This document shows, piece by piece, positions 50,464 to 58,550 of a DNA stretch of 64,000 bases. The translations under genes and the position numbers were made by a program. Under the pieces are notes generated by a model. That model saw only the letters and a program-made list of their open reading frames with translations, was not told where the DNA came from and searched no databases. Within the stretch, counting starts at the first letter, position 1. Each line of letters begins with the position of its first letter. The stretch lies in contig NZ_AUGU01000013.1 in NCBI RefSeq assembly GCF_000422825.1, positions 186,001-250,000 on the forward strand. Direction: 5' to 3'. The DNA is from Nocardioides insulae DSM 17944. Lineage in GTDB: Bacteria; Actinomycetota; Actinomycetes; Propionibacteriales; Nocardioidaceae.

Positions 50464-50997
50464 ATGGATCCACGACCCGACCCCGCTGCCGGTCTCACCC
50501 ATGTCTCTGGCGCCAACGCAGCCTCCGGAGGCTCGGGCGAAGAAGAAGTGCTCGCCGCGGCCGAGGGTCTCCGTCCCCCGCTGCCCGCGCTGCTCACCCG
50601 TCGGCTGCGTCGGCTCGTCTACGACCACGCGACGACGGAGCGCCGCCGGGCGCACCTGCCGATCCTGCACGTGGGCACACCCGGCGCGCGGGAACTGCTC
50701 TTCCCGGTCCGCCCGGAGGACCACCTCGACCATGCCCTGCGTGCCGATGTGATCGCGGCGCTGACCCGTCGGAGTCGCGCCGGGACGCACGACCCCGGGC
50801 TGCTGTGGCTGACCCGTCCCGGCGGGCTGGTGCTCCAGGACGTCGACGCGGCCTGGCTGGCCGCCGCGCGTCAGGCGTACGGCGAGGCGGGGCTGCCGCT
50901 GGTCTTCGTGGTGGCCAACCGGCACGGCTGGTGGGATCCGCGCAGCGGCCTGAGCCGTACCTGGGTGCGGATGCGCCGCCGCTCGGCCGGTCACTGA
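50464..50997 (+). CDS. hypothetical protein
   Basis: A 177-residue soluble protein I do not recognise. The first 40 residues are low complexity (Ala/Gly/Glu). The rest includes LPALLTRRLRRLVYDHATTERRR, LLFPVRPEDHLDHALRADVIAAL, LLWLTRPGGLVLQDVDAAWLAA and VVANRHGWWDPRSG, suggesting an alpha/beta fold, with conserved-looking Trp and Arg residues. GAGGTCCAC precedes ATG 50464. It is divergent from uspA. No relation to a known enzyme is evident. Bases 50998-51225 downstream hold nothing recognisable. Confidence 0.55.
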   Translation: MDPRPDPAAGLTHVSGANAASGGSGEEEVLAAAEGLRPPLPALLTRRLRRLVYDHATTERRRAHLPILHVGTPGARELLFPVRPEDHLDHALRADVIAALTRRSRAGTHDPGLLWLTRPGGLVLQDVDAAWLAAARQAYGEAGLPLVFVVANRHGWWDPRSGLSRTWVRMRRRSAGH

Positions 50998-51225
50998 CCC
51001 GGCACGCGGCTGATGAGGAGCCCACACAGGCGGAGGCAGGGACCCCTCAGCGGGAACGCTGAGCGGCGAGAGCCGGTCGGCTGGCGGACCAAACCGCCTG
51101 CGGACCCGGCGGACCCATCACGGTCGGCGGCTCCCGCTCCGGCACCGGCGCGCCTGCGTCGCCGCTGCCATGTCCCGCCGCGGAGCCGTGATCGAGCGGG
51201 GGGGCCACGATCGCGGCCGGGCGCA

Positions 51226-52302
51226 TCACCGGCTGAGCTCGTGGAACAGCTCCACCAACTCGGCCCGGCTTGCCACCGAGCCGACCTCGTGTGCCGCCGC
51301 GAGGGCTTGTGGGGACCAGCGGCCGGGCGGTGGCACCGCGTGCTCGAGCAGCAGGGCGACCAGATCCGTCAGCGGGTGATCGACACACCGCTCCCGGGAA
51401 CGATCGACGGCGCACCACGCGAGCGCGCCCCGCCCGGCGACCCAGGCGAGCGCCGCCAGCACCGCGGCGGCAGGTCCATCCAAGGGCGTGGGCGCCCGAC
51501 GTAGGAGATCGCCCCACAGTCGGACGTGCCTGCTCGCCTGCTGCGCAGTGAGTCCGACCCAGGCACGCCCACCCGGGTCGGCCCGGGACACGGCCACCAG
51601 GATGCGGGCGGCGGTGAGGTCGTCGATCCGGTCGCCGGCCTCTGCATGTCGCCGGAGGGTCTCCCGCAATTCGGTGCCCGACATGTCGGGTGGATCCCCG
51701 GCAAGGGGACCGCCCACCTGCCCGCACGCTCGCGCCGACGCCCCGAACAGGTCCTCGAGGGCTGCCGAGACGGCCTCGACACCGGGCGGATCCGGCCGCA
51801 GCCGCGCCGCGATCTCACCCCGGGAGGAGGCCAGAACCTCCCCCGCGGCCACCGCCTCCACCCGGAACGGGTGGGTGGCGACGTCGAAGGGCACACCGTG
51901 CTCCGGGACCCCAGGGTGGCCGGAGAGGCTGAACCACCGGCCATCGTGCACCCGCATCAGATCGACGATCTCGATCCCCTCCCCACGGAAGGCGGGCCGG
52001 ACCAGTCGCCGGAATCGTCTCGCCGTGGTCTCGCGGCCGGTGTAGAGGATGAGGACCACGCGGCCGACCCCGTGCTGCCGCGCCGGCCCGAGCAGAGCCG
52101 CGACCGCGTCGGGGAGATCGTCGCCGTGAGGTAGGTCGAGGCGGGCGTGGAAGGGGGTGCGAGCCCGCACGGCGAGCATGACGATCGAATCCTCGGGCTC
52201 GAAGCCGAGCACGACCGGGACGAGGGCCAACAGGTCCTCCGGGGTGCGCGCGGTGATGGTCCGGGTGGGATGGTCGGCACGAGGGCCTGATGAGGTGGTC
52301 AT
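51226..52302 (-). CDS. DUF4192 family protein
   Basis: A 358-residue actinobacterial protein of the DUF4192 family: TARTPEDLLALVPVVLGFEPEDSIVML at the N-terminus and VGRVVLILYTGRE in the first domain, then a helical second half with LTAQQASRHVRLWGDLLRRAP. Function unknown. Start: ATG 52302 gives the conserved N-terminus; the open frame to 54174 runs antisense through the dinB gene and is spurious. It faces away from dinB, sharing a divergent region of about 200 bases. Confidence 0.8.
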   Translation of the reverse strand: MTTSSGPRADHPTRTITARTPEDLLALVPVVLGFEPEDSIVMLAVRARTPFHARLDLPHGDDLPDAVAALLGPARQHGVGRVVLILYTGRETTARRFRRLVRPAFRGEGIEIVDLMRVHDGRWFSLSGHPGVPEHGVPFDVATHPFRVEAVAAGEVLASSRGEIAARLRPDPPGVEAVSAALEDLFGASARACGQVGGPLAGDPPDMSGTELRETLRRHAEAGDRIDDLTAARILVAVSRADPGGRAWVGLTAQQASRHVRLWGDLLRRAPTPLDGPAAAVLAALAWVAGRGALAWCAVDRSRERCVDHPLTDLVALLLEHAVPPPGRWSPQALAAAHEVGSVASRAELVELFHELSR

Positions 52303-52488
52303 GCCATCGAGAGTCGCCTCGCGTGGGGCTGCTCGCGACCGCGGCGCCGGCGGCTGTGGACGAGGCCGTTCTCCAGCCCTGGGGTGGACGACGAGCGGCC
52401 CCTCCGGCACCTCCGCCCAGCGCTCACACGCGTTCGGCCAGCACGGCCCCGGCGCCCTCCTGACACCGTCCTGCCGCCCGGATCGGGA

Positions 52489-52494
52489 TAGGTT
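52489..52494 (+). promoter_or_regulatory. -10 element of a leaderless promoter (dinB)
   Basis: TAGGTT lies six bases before the GTG start at 52501. The same box and spacing precede the FdhF-like gene. Confidence 0.5.
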
Positions 52495-52500
52495 TCCCGC

Positions 52501-53889
52501 GTGCGCGCGCATGCCTCGGTGCTCCATCTCGACCTGGACGCGTTCTTCGCCTCCGTCGAGCAGCGCGACAAGCCGTCGCTGCGGGGCAAACCGGTCGTGG
52601 TGGGCGGCACCGGCCAGCGAGGGGTCGTCTCCACGGCCTCCTACGAGGCCCGGCAGTACGGCGTGTACTCCGCCATGTCGATCAGGGAGGCCCGGTCTCG
52701 TTGCCCGCACGCGGCGTACCTGGGCGGGCGCTTCGGCGCCTACCGGAAGGCCAGCGAGCAGGTGATGACGCTGCTGCGCGGCGTCTCCCCGCTGGTCGAG
52801 CCGCTCTCGCTCGACGAGGCGTTCGTGGACCTGGCCGCCGCTGGGCTCCCGGATCTCGAGGTCGACACGGTCACCGACCTGGCCGAGGCACTGCGGGCCT
52901 CGGTGAGCACGGCGACCGGCGGTCTCACCGCGTCGGTGGGGCTGGCCAGCTCGAAGTTCCTGGCCAAGGTGGCCAGCGACCTGGACAAGCCCGACGGCCT
53001 GGTGGTCGTGCCGCCCGGCGGTGAGCGGGAACTGCTCCGCCCGATGAAGGTGAGCGTGATCCCGGGAGTCGGCCCCGCCACCGCCGAGCGGCTGCACCGG
53101 GCCGGCCTCCACCTGATCGCCGACCTGGAGACGGTCTCGCAGGAGGAGTTGGTGCGCCTGGTCGGCAAGGCGCACGGCAGCACGCTGTTCCAGCTGGCTC
53201 GGGCCGAGGACGACCGCCCCGTGGTGGCCGAGCGTGAGGCCAAGTCGGTCAGCGTCGAGGACACCTACGACCAGGACCTCACCGAACGCCCGCTGATGGA
53301 ACACCTGCTGAACCGTCAGGCGACCCTGGTCGCCGAGCGACTGCACCGGCACGGCCTCTCCGGCCGCACGGTGTCGATCAAGGTGCGACTGCACGACTTC
53401 ACCACCCTGTCGCGCTCCTCCACCATGCCCTCCCCGACGGACAGCGCCGCGGTCATCAGCCGACTCGCCCGCACCCTGCTCACCGATCTCGACACGACCG
53501 GGGGCGTGCGGCTGCTGGGCGTCGGGGTCTCCGGGCTGGCCGACTGGATCCAGGAGGATCTGTTCGGCGACGCCGCCCTCGGTGTGGACTCCCATGGCGC
53601 CACCCCCTCCCCGGGCACCGGCCCCGGGTCGGAGGACACCGGGTCGCCGGGGGCCGGGCCACTCCCCCTCTCGGTACGCCGCCGTGCCCGCTGGACCCCG
53701 GGCATGGACGTCGCCCACGACGAGCACGGCCGCGGCTGGGTGTGGGGATCGGGCCGGAGTGTGGTGACCGTCCGCTTCGAGACGGCCGAGACACCGCCGG
53801 GGCCGGTGCATTCCTTCGCCCTGGACGACCCGGCACTGCGCCCCTGGCCCGATCCGGACGAGGACACCGCCGAGTCCACGGAGGGATAA
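52501..53889 (+). CDS. dinB: DNA polymerase IV (Y family)
   Basis: A 462-residue translesion polymerase. Catalytic acids: Asp11 (HLDLDAFF) and Asp105-Glu106 (SLDEAFVD). SSKFLAKVASDLDKPDG and the helix-hairpin-helix PGVGPATAERLHRAG are typical, followed by the little-finger domain. WIQEDLFGD near residue 345 is a beta-clamp-binding motif (QxxLF). About 110 residues follow it: a Gly/Ser/Pro linker and a small domain with VAHDEHGRGWVWGSGRSVVTVRFET, which is not part of E. coli Pol IV. Such extended forms are known in actinobacteria. It is not near a visible LexA box. The ptrB promoter overlaps its stop codon. Confidence 0.9.
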   Translation: MRAHASVLHLDLDAFFASVEQRDKPSLRGKPVVVGGTGQRGVVSTASYEARQYGVYSAMSIREARSRCPHAAYLGGRFGAYRKASEQVMTLLRGVSPLVEPLSLDEAFVDLAAAGLPDLEVDTVTDLAEALRASVSTATGGLTASVGLASSKFLAKVASDLDKPDGLVVVPPGGERELLRPMKVSVIPGVGPATAERLHRAGLHLIADLETVSQEELVRLVGKAHGSTLFQLARAEDDRPVVAEREAKSVSVEDTYDQDLTERPLMEHLLNRQATLVAERLHRHGLSGRTVSIKVRLHDFTTLSRSSTMPSPTDSAAVISRLARTLLTDLDTTGGVRLLGVGVSGLADWIQEDLFGDAALGVDSHGATPSPGTGPGSEDTGSPGAGPLPLSVRRRARWTPGMDVAHDEHGRGWVWGSGRSVVTVRFETAETPPGPVHSFALDDPALRPWPDPDEDTAESTEG

Positions 53890-53892
53890 GGT
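53887..53892 (+). promoter_or_regulatory. -10 element of a leaderless promoter (ptrB)
   Basis: TAAGGT begins with the TAA stop codon of dinB and lies seven bases before ATG 53900, so transcription probably begins at or near the ATG. Confidence 0.5.
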
Positions 53893-53899
53893 CTCCGGC

Positions 53900-56098
53900 A
53901 TGCCGTCACGCACCGACGTCCCCGCCAGCAGCCCCGACTCCCCCACGGCCAGCCCCTCCACGGGCGCACCGGAGGGTCCTCCGCAGGCGCCCGCACGGCC
54001 CGTGACCCGCGAGCACCACGGCCACGCCCGGGTCGACGAGTACGACTGGCTGCGCGAGAAGGACTCGCCCGAGGTGCTGGGGCATCTCGAGGCCGAGAAC
54101 GCCTGGACCGAGGCACGCACCGCCCACCTGGCCGGACTGCGCGAGACGATCTTCGAGGAGATCAAGGGGCGCACCCTGGAGACCGATCTGTCGGTCCCGA
54201 CCCGCCACCGCGGCTACTGGTACTACGGTCGCTCCTTCGAGGGACGCGAGTACGGCGCCACCTGCCGCGTGCGCGTCACCGACCCGCACGACTGGACCCC
54301 GCCCGCTCCCTCCGACGTCGAGCCCGGCCAACCGGCACTTCCCGGTGAGGAACTGCTGCTCGACCTCGACGAACTGGCCGAGGGCCACGACTTCTTCTCC
54401 CTCGGCGGCTCCTCGATCTCCCCCGACACCACCCTGCTGGCCTACTCGACCGACACCGTGGGCGATGAGCGCTACACGCTCAGGATCAAGGACCTCACCA
54501 CCGGGGAACTGCGCGCGGACGTGATCGAGGGGGTGCTCGGCGGCGCCACCTGGGACCGGGAGGGCGACAACCTCTACTACGCCACCGTGGACGACACCTG
54601 GCGCCCGGACAAGATCTGGCGACACCGGCTCGGCACCTCGCAGGAGGACGACGAACTGGTACATCACGAGACCGACCCGAAGTACTGGACCGGGGTCGGC
54701 CGCACCCGCAGCGACCGGTTCCTCGTCATGGTGATCGGCTCCAAGCTCACCTCCGAGTACCGCTACCTCGACGCGGAGGACCCCGAGGCGGGGTGGCAGG
54801 TCTTCTCCGCCCGTCAGGAGGGGCTGGAGTACAGCCTCGACCACGCGGTGATCGGCGGCCGGGACACCTTCCTGGTGATGCACAACGGCACCGGTCCCGA
54901 TTTCGAACTGGCCACCGCCCCGGTGTCTCCCACCCCGCCGGACGGGTGGACCCCGCTGATCCCGCACGACTCCGCCGTACGTCTCGAGGACGTCGACGCC
55001 TTCGCCACCCACCTGGTGGTCCACCAGCGCAGCGAGGGACTCACCCAGCTGCGCATCCTCCAGCTCGACGCGGAGGGTGTGGGCGAGGACTACCTGGTCG
55101 AGTTCGACGACGAGGTGTACACCATCGGGGCGGGCGGCTCGCCGGCCTTCGAGCAGCCCACCGTGCGCCTGGGCTACACCACGATGCGCACTCCCAGCTC
55201 CGTCTACGACTACGACGTCCGCACCCGCCGCCTCGCTCTGCGCAAGCAGGCACCGGTTCTGGGCGGCTACAGCCGCGACGACTACGAGGAGCACCGGCTC
55301 TGGGCCACGGCGCCGGACGGTGAGCAGGTGCCGATCTCGCTGGTGGTGCGCAAGGATGCCCGGGCCTTCGGACCGGTGCCGGTGCTGCTCTACGGATACG
55401 GCGCCTACGAGGCCTCGATGGACCCGTACTTCTCCATCGCCCGGCTCTCCCTGCTGGACCGGGGCGGCGCTTTCGCCATCGCCCATGTGCGCGGCGGCGG
55501 TGAGATGGGACGACGCTGGTACGACGAGGGCAAGATGGCGCACAAGCAACACAGCTTCGACGACTTCATCGCCAGTGCTCGGCATCTGCGCGAGCAGGGC
55601 TGGGCCTCCTCGGTGGTGGCCGAGGGCGGCAGCGCAGGTGGGCTCCTGATGGGCGCGGTCCTCAACCAGGCACCCGACCTGTTCGACGGCGTGGCCGCGG
55701 CGGTGCCCTTCGTCGACAACCTCACCACGATGCTGGACAGCACTCTCCCGCTCACGGTGACCGAGTACGACGAGTGGGGCAACCCGGAGGGCGACCAGGA
55801 GGCCTACGAGTGGATCTCGGCCTACGCCCCCTACGACAACATCACCGCCCAGGACTACCCGCCGATCCTGGCCGAGACCAGCCTGCACGACACCCGGGTG
55901 CTCTACGTCGAGCCGGCCAAGTGGGTCGCCCGGCTGCGGGCGGTCGCGGGCGCCGACGTCCTGCTGCGCACCGAGATGTCCGCGGGTCACGGCGGCGTCT
56001 CCGGGCGCTACCAGGCGTGGCACGACCGGGCCTTCTCGCTGTCCTGGATCCTGGATCGGCTGGGCCTGACCGCTGCCGGGGCGAACGCGCGGGACTGA
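53900..56098 (+). CDS. ptrB: oligopeptidase B (S9A prolyl oligopeptidase family)
   Basis: A 732-residue serine peptidase of the cytoplasm. After a disordered Pro-rich stretch (residues 1-35) come the family N-terminus HGHARVDEYDWLREKDSPEV, a beta-propeller domain, and the alpha/beta hydrolase domain with VRGGGEMGRRWYDEGK and the nucleophile Ser578 (EGGSAGGLLMG). The triad is completed by an Asp and by His697 (SAGHGG). It cleaves short peptides after basic residues. It is followed by about 240 bases ahead of sigB and shares the dinB strand. Confidence 0.9.
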   Translation: MPSRTDVPASSPDSPTASPSTGAPEGPPQAPARPVTREHHGHARVDEYDWLREKDSPEVLGHLEAENAWTEARTAHLAGLRETIFEEIKGRTLETDLSVPTRHRGYWYYGRSFEGREYGATCRVRVTDPHDWTPPAPSDVEPGQPALPGEELLLDLDELAEGHDFFSLGGSSISPDTTLLAYSTDTVGDERYTLRIKDLTTGELRADVIEGVLGGATWDREGDNLYYATVDDTWRPDKIWRHRLGTSQEDDELVHHETDPKYWTGVGRTRSDRFLVMVIGSKLTSEYRYLDAEDPEAGWQVFSARQEGLEYSLDHAVIGGRDTFLVMHNGTGPDFELATAPVSPTPPDGWTPLIPHDSAVRLEDVDAFATHLVVHQRSEGLTQLRILQLDAEGVGEDYLVEFDDEVYTIGAGGSPAFEQPTVRLGYTTMRTPSSVYDYDVRTRRLALRKQAPVLGGYSRDDYEEHRLWATAPDGEQVPISLVVRKDARAFGPVPVLLYGYGAYEASMDPYFSIARLSLLDRGGAFAIAHVRGGGEMGRRWYDEGKMAHKQHSFDDFIASARHLREQGWASSVVAEGGSAGGLLMGAVLNQAPDLFDGVAAAVPFVDNLTTMLDSTLPLTVTEYDEWGNPEGDQEAYEWISAYAPYDNITAQDYPPILAETSLHDTRVLYVEPAKWVARLRAVAGADVLLRTEMSAGHGGVSGRYQAWHDRAFSLSWILDRLGLTAAGANARD

Positions 56099-56265
56099 CG
56101 CGGCCCACCACCCCGAGCCGGGTGCGCGCCCGGTCCGACCGGGTCGAGGAGACACGCACGCGGGCCTCCTCGGGGTGGTCCCTGAGATCTCCCTGAGAGT
56201 TGCCCTCCTCGGCAACTTCGCCGCCACCTCGTACGTCGTAACCAGTGAGAGCGCACCGCGGTCGG

Positions 56266-56292
56266 GGGAATCCGCCGGCCACCGGGTGCGTT
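56266..56292 (+). promoter_or_regulatory. ECF-sigma-like promoter of sigB
   Basis: GGGAAT at 56266-56271 and CGTT at 56289-56292 with a 17-base spacer match the SigE/SigH-type promoters known to drive mycobacterial sigB. The predicted leader is about 40 bases and contains GAGGAGG before ATG 56341. The identical pair and spacing precede the DUF7455 gene. Confidence 0.55.
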
Positions 56293-56340
56293 GACACCAC
56301 AAGGACACGAGACGTGTCCAACATGTGCGAGGAGGGTCCC

Positions 56341-57285
56341 ATGGCGAACACCGCTACCCGTGAGATCGAGGGACGCGACAGCGTCGGCCTCTACCTGGAC
56401 GAGATCGCCCGCAACCAACTGCTCGACGCCGCCGCAGAGGTGGAGTTGTCCAAGACCATCGAGGCGGGGCTCTACGCGCAGTACCTCCTCGACCAGGGCC
56501 GTGTCGGCCGCCGCAAGGGCGGGGCTCCGGGCCGGGCCACCCAGGAGGAGCTGGAGTGGCTGGCCGAGGAGGGCCGCAAGGCGGTCGACACCTTCATCAC
56601 GGCCAACCTGCGCCTGGTGGTCTCCATCGCGCGCAAGTACGGCCGGGCCCAGATGCCCATGCTCGACCTGATCCAGGAGGGCAACACCGGCCTGATACGC
56701 GCGGTGGAGAAGTTCGACTACACCAAGGGCTACAAGTTCTCCACCTACGCCACCTGGTGGGTGCGGCAGGCGATCACCCGCGGCATCGCTCAGCAGGCCC
56801 GCGTGGTCCGGCTGCCCGTGCACGTGGTCGAGGAGCTCAACCAGGTCGGCGGCGCCCGCCGTACCCTCGAGCGCCAGCTGGGCCGCACGCCCGAGCCGCA
56901 GGAGATCGCCGACGAGCTCGGCATGGCGGTCGACCGCGTGCTGGACCTGCTCTCCTGGGGGCGTGAGCACGTCAGCCTCGACACGCCCGTCGACGAGGAC
57001 GGCGACACCTCACTGGGCGACCTGATGGCCCAGGAGACGGTGCCGAGCCCGGATCTGACGGTGCTCGATTCAGAGAGCCGCGACCGGCTCAACACCCTGG
57101 TCGGCCAGCTCGACACCCGGGCCGCCGACATCATCCGCAGCCGCTACGGCCTGGTCGACGGCCGGCAGCACAAGCTGGCCGACATCGGCGTCAAGCACGG
57201 CATCTCGGCCGAGCGGGTGCGCCAGTTGGAGCGGGAGGCTCTGCAGAAGCTGCGCCGTCTCGGCGACCCCGACATGGCCGCCTGA
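56341..57285 (+). CDS. sigB: RNA polymerase sigma factor SigB (primary-like, group 2)
   Basis: A 314-residue sigma-70 factor without the long N-terminal extension of SigA. Region 1.2 has DSVGLYLDEIARNQLLDAA; region 2 has NLRLVVSIARKYGRAQMPML and [20 protein letters not shown]; region 3 has PVHVVEELNQVGGARRTL; region 4 has HGISAERVRQLEREALQKL. Very close to SigA in regions 2 and 4, so it should recognise similar promoters. ATG 56341 follows GAGGAGGGTCCC. It is preceded by an ECF-like promoter and followed by a terminator. Confidence 0.88.
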   Translation: MANTATREIEGRDSVGLYLDEIARNQLLDAAAEVELSKTIEAGLYAQYLLDQGRVGRRKGGAPGRATQEELEWLAEEGRKAVDTFITANLRLVVSIARKYGRAQMPMLDLIQEGNTGLIRAVEKFDYTKGYKFSTYATWWVRQAITRGIAQQARVVRLPVHVVEELNQVGGARRTLERQLGRTPEPQEIADELGMAVDRVLDLLSWGREHVSLDTPVDEDGDTSLGDLMAQETVPSPDLTVLDSESRDRLNTLVGQLDTRAADIIRSRYGLVDGRQHKLADIGVKHGISAERVRQLEREALQKLRRLGDPDMAA

Positions 57286-57303
57286 TCGTCCCTCCTTGGG
57301 GAT

Positions 57304-57337
57304 CGGCCGGCTGATCTCTACACAGGTCAGCCGGCCG
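57304..57337. terminator. terminator-like hairpin downstream of sigB
   Basis: A perfect 11-bp stem (CGGCCGGCTGA) with a 12-base loop lies just after the sigB stop. It is GC-rich without a U tract. It also separates sigB from the convergent coaE gene. Confidence 0.6.
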
Positions 57338-57384
57338 GCTGGGGCCCTCGTGGTTGCCACACACCCACCCAGGCCCCGGTCAGC

Positions 57385-57993
57385 TCAACCGCGGGAGCGG
57401 GTGCTCGACCCGACCCGCAACTGATCGAAGACCTCCGCCACCTGCTGGCGGAGGTCTTCGAGCGTTCCGGAGTTGTCGAGCACGTACGTCGCCGCGGCCA
57501 GCCGCTCCGCACGACTCGCCTGGGCCGCGAACCGGGCACGCGCCTCGTCCTCGGTCATGCCGCGGTGCTCAACCAGGCGGGTCACCCGGGTACGGTCGTC
57601 GGCGTCGACCACGAGGACCGCGTCGAAGCGATCCGCCTGCCCGGTCTCGACGAGCAGTGGGATGTCGTGGACGACGATGTCTTCCTCCCCCGCCGAGCCC
57701 TCCAGTTGCGCGCCGCGGGCCCGGACGAGTGGATGGATGATCCCCTCCAGCTGCGCCCGCTTCGTCTCGTCGGCGAAGACCAGGGCGCCCACCGCGGCCC
57801 GATCCATCTCGCCCTCCGTGGTGAGCACCTCCGGCCCGAACGCCTCGACCACCTGGTCCAGTCCCGGCGTCCCGGCCGCGACCACCTCGCGGGCCAGCCG
57901 GTCGGCGTCCACGATCACCGCCCCCAACTCGGCCAACATGCTCGCCACCGCGCTCTTGCCCGCGCCGATCCCACCGGTCAGTCCCACTCGCAT
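57385..57993 (-). CDS. coaE: dephospho-CoA kinase
   Basis: A 202-residue kinase for the final step of CoA synthesis (dephospho-CoA plus ATP gives CoA). P-loop GGIGAGKSAVASML is at residues 7-20; DADRLAREVV follows and HDIPLLVETG carries the LLxE family motif. The short C-terminal tail (GSSTRSRG) is basic. ATG 57993 lies six bases after TACGGT, the same leaderless arrangement as the first trkA gene. It converges with sigB and is followed on its strand by no gene for about 100 bases. Confidence 0.92.
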   Translation of the reverse strand: MRVGLTGGIGAGKSAVASMLAELGAVIVDADRLAREVVAAGTPGLDQVVEAFGPEVLTTEGEMDRAAVGALVFADETKRAQLEGIIHPLVRARGAQLEGSAGEEDIVVHDIPLLVETGQADRFDAVLVVDADDRTRVTRLVEHRGMTEDEARARFAAQASRAERLAAATYVLDNSGTLEDLRQQVAEVFDQLRVGSSTRSRG

Positions 57994-57999
57994 GGCGCC

Positions 58000-58005
58000 A
58001 CCGTA
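58000..58005 (-). promoter_or_regulatory. -10 element of a leaderless promoter (coaE)
   Basis: TACGGT on the minus strand lies six bases before ATG 57993; it is identical in sequence and spacing to the box ahead of the first trkA gene. Confidence 0.55.
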
Positions 58006-58024
58006 GCCGCCCGGCCCGAACCGG

Positions 58025-58462
58025 TCAGGCGTGGTCCAGGACTGTCGCGAGAAGCCGGTCCAACTGGGCCCGTTCGTCCTGACCGAGCCCGCCGAGCAGG
58101 TCCTCGGCGGCGCGGTCCCGAGCCCTGGCCACCAGGTCGTGGACCCGCTCCCCCTCGGGCGTGAGCTCGACGCAGGTCGCCCGGCGGTCCGAGGCGTCCG
58201 GACAACGGCGGACCAGACCGTGGTGTTCGAGGGCATCGACGACCTCGGTGGCCGAGCGCGATGCGATCCGCAGCACCTCGGCCAGATGGGACAGCCGGGG
58301 CGAACCACTGCGACGTACGACGCCCAGGGCCCGCGCCTGGGAGGGGGTGATCACCGGCTCCATCTCGCTGAGGACCGAGGCGTAGCGGCGGCGGAGAGCG
58401 CGCGCCACGGACATCAGCAGGTCGGCGGTCGAGTCGGAACCGGGCGCCGTCGGGACGGGCAT
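58025..58462 (-). CDS. MarR-family transcriptional regulator
   Basis: A 145-residue MarR protein. LSHLAEVLRIASRSATEVVDALEHHGLVRR is the winged-helix (shown in part: RIASRSATEVVDAL), and the wing is RCPDASDRRATCVEL. GGAGG lies eight bases before ATG 58462. It is divergent from an ABC exporter gene, with two tandem palindromes between them that probably are its operators. The likely role is ligand-relieved repression of the exporter. Confidence 0.88.
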   Translation of the reverse strand: MPVPTAPGSDSTADLLMSVARALRRRYASVLSEMEPVITPSQARALGVVRRSGSPRLSHLAEVLRIASRSATEVVDALEHHGLVRRCPDASDRRATCVELTPEGERVHDLVARARDRAAEDLLGGLGQDERAQLDRLLATVLDHA

Positions 58463-58483
58463 GTGGAATACCTCCGCAAGTCG

Positions 58484-58498
58484 GTGAGTTGACCTCAT
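58484..58498. promoter_or_regulatory. imperfect palindrome, putative MarR operator (site 1)
   Basis: GTGAGTTGACCTCAT is an imperfect copy of the perfect palindrome 16 bases to the right; consensus GTGAGGTNACCTCAC. Confidence 0.5.
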
Positions 58499-58499
58499 C

Positions 58500-58514
58500 G
58501 TGAGGTTACCTCAC
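58500..58514. promoter_or_regulatory. perfect 15-bp palindrome, putative MarR operator (site 2)
   Basis: GTGAGGTTACCTCAC has 7-bp perfect arms around one central T. It lies in the 88-base gap between the divergent marR and ABC exporter genes, overlapping the expected promoters. Confidence 0.65.
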
Positions 58515-58550
58515 CATCGATGCTGAAGACCGAACAACCCGAGGAGTCAG

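Noticed and set aside
52303..54174. N-terminal extension of the DUF4192 frame through the dinB region
   Set aside because: The upstream part is antisense to dinB. The conserved DUF4192 N-terminus begins at ATG 52302.
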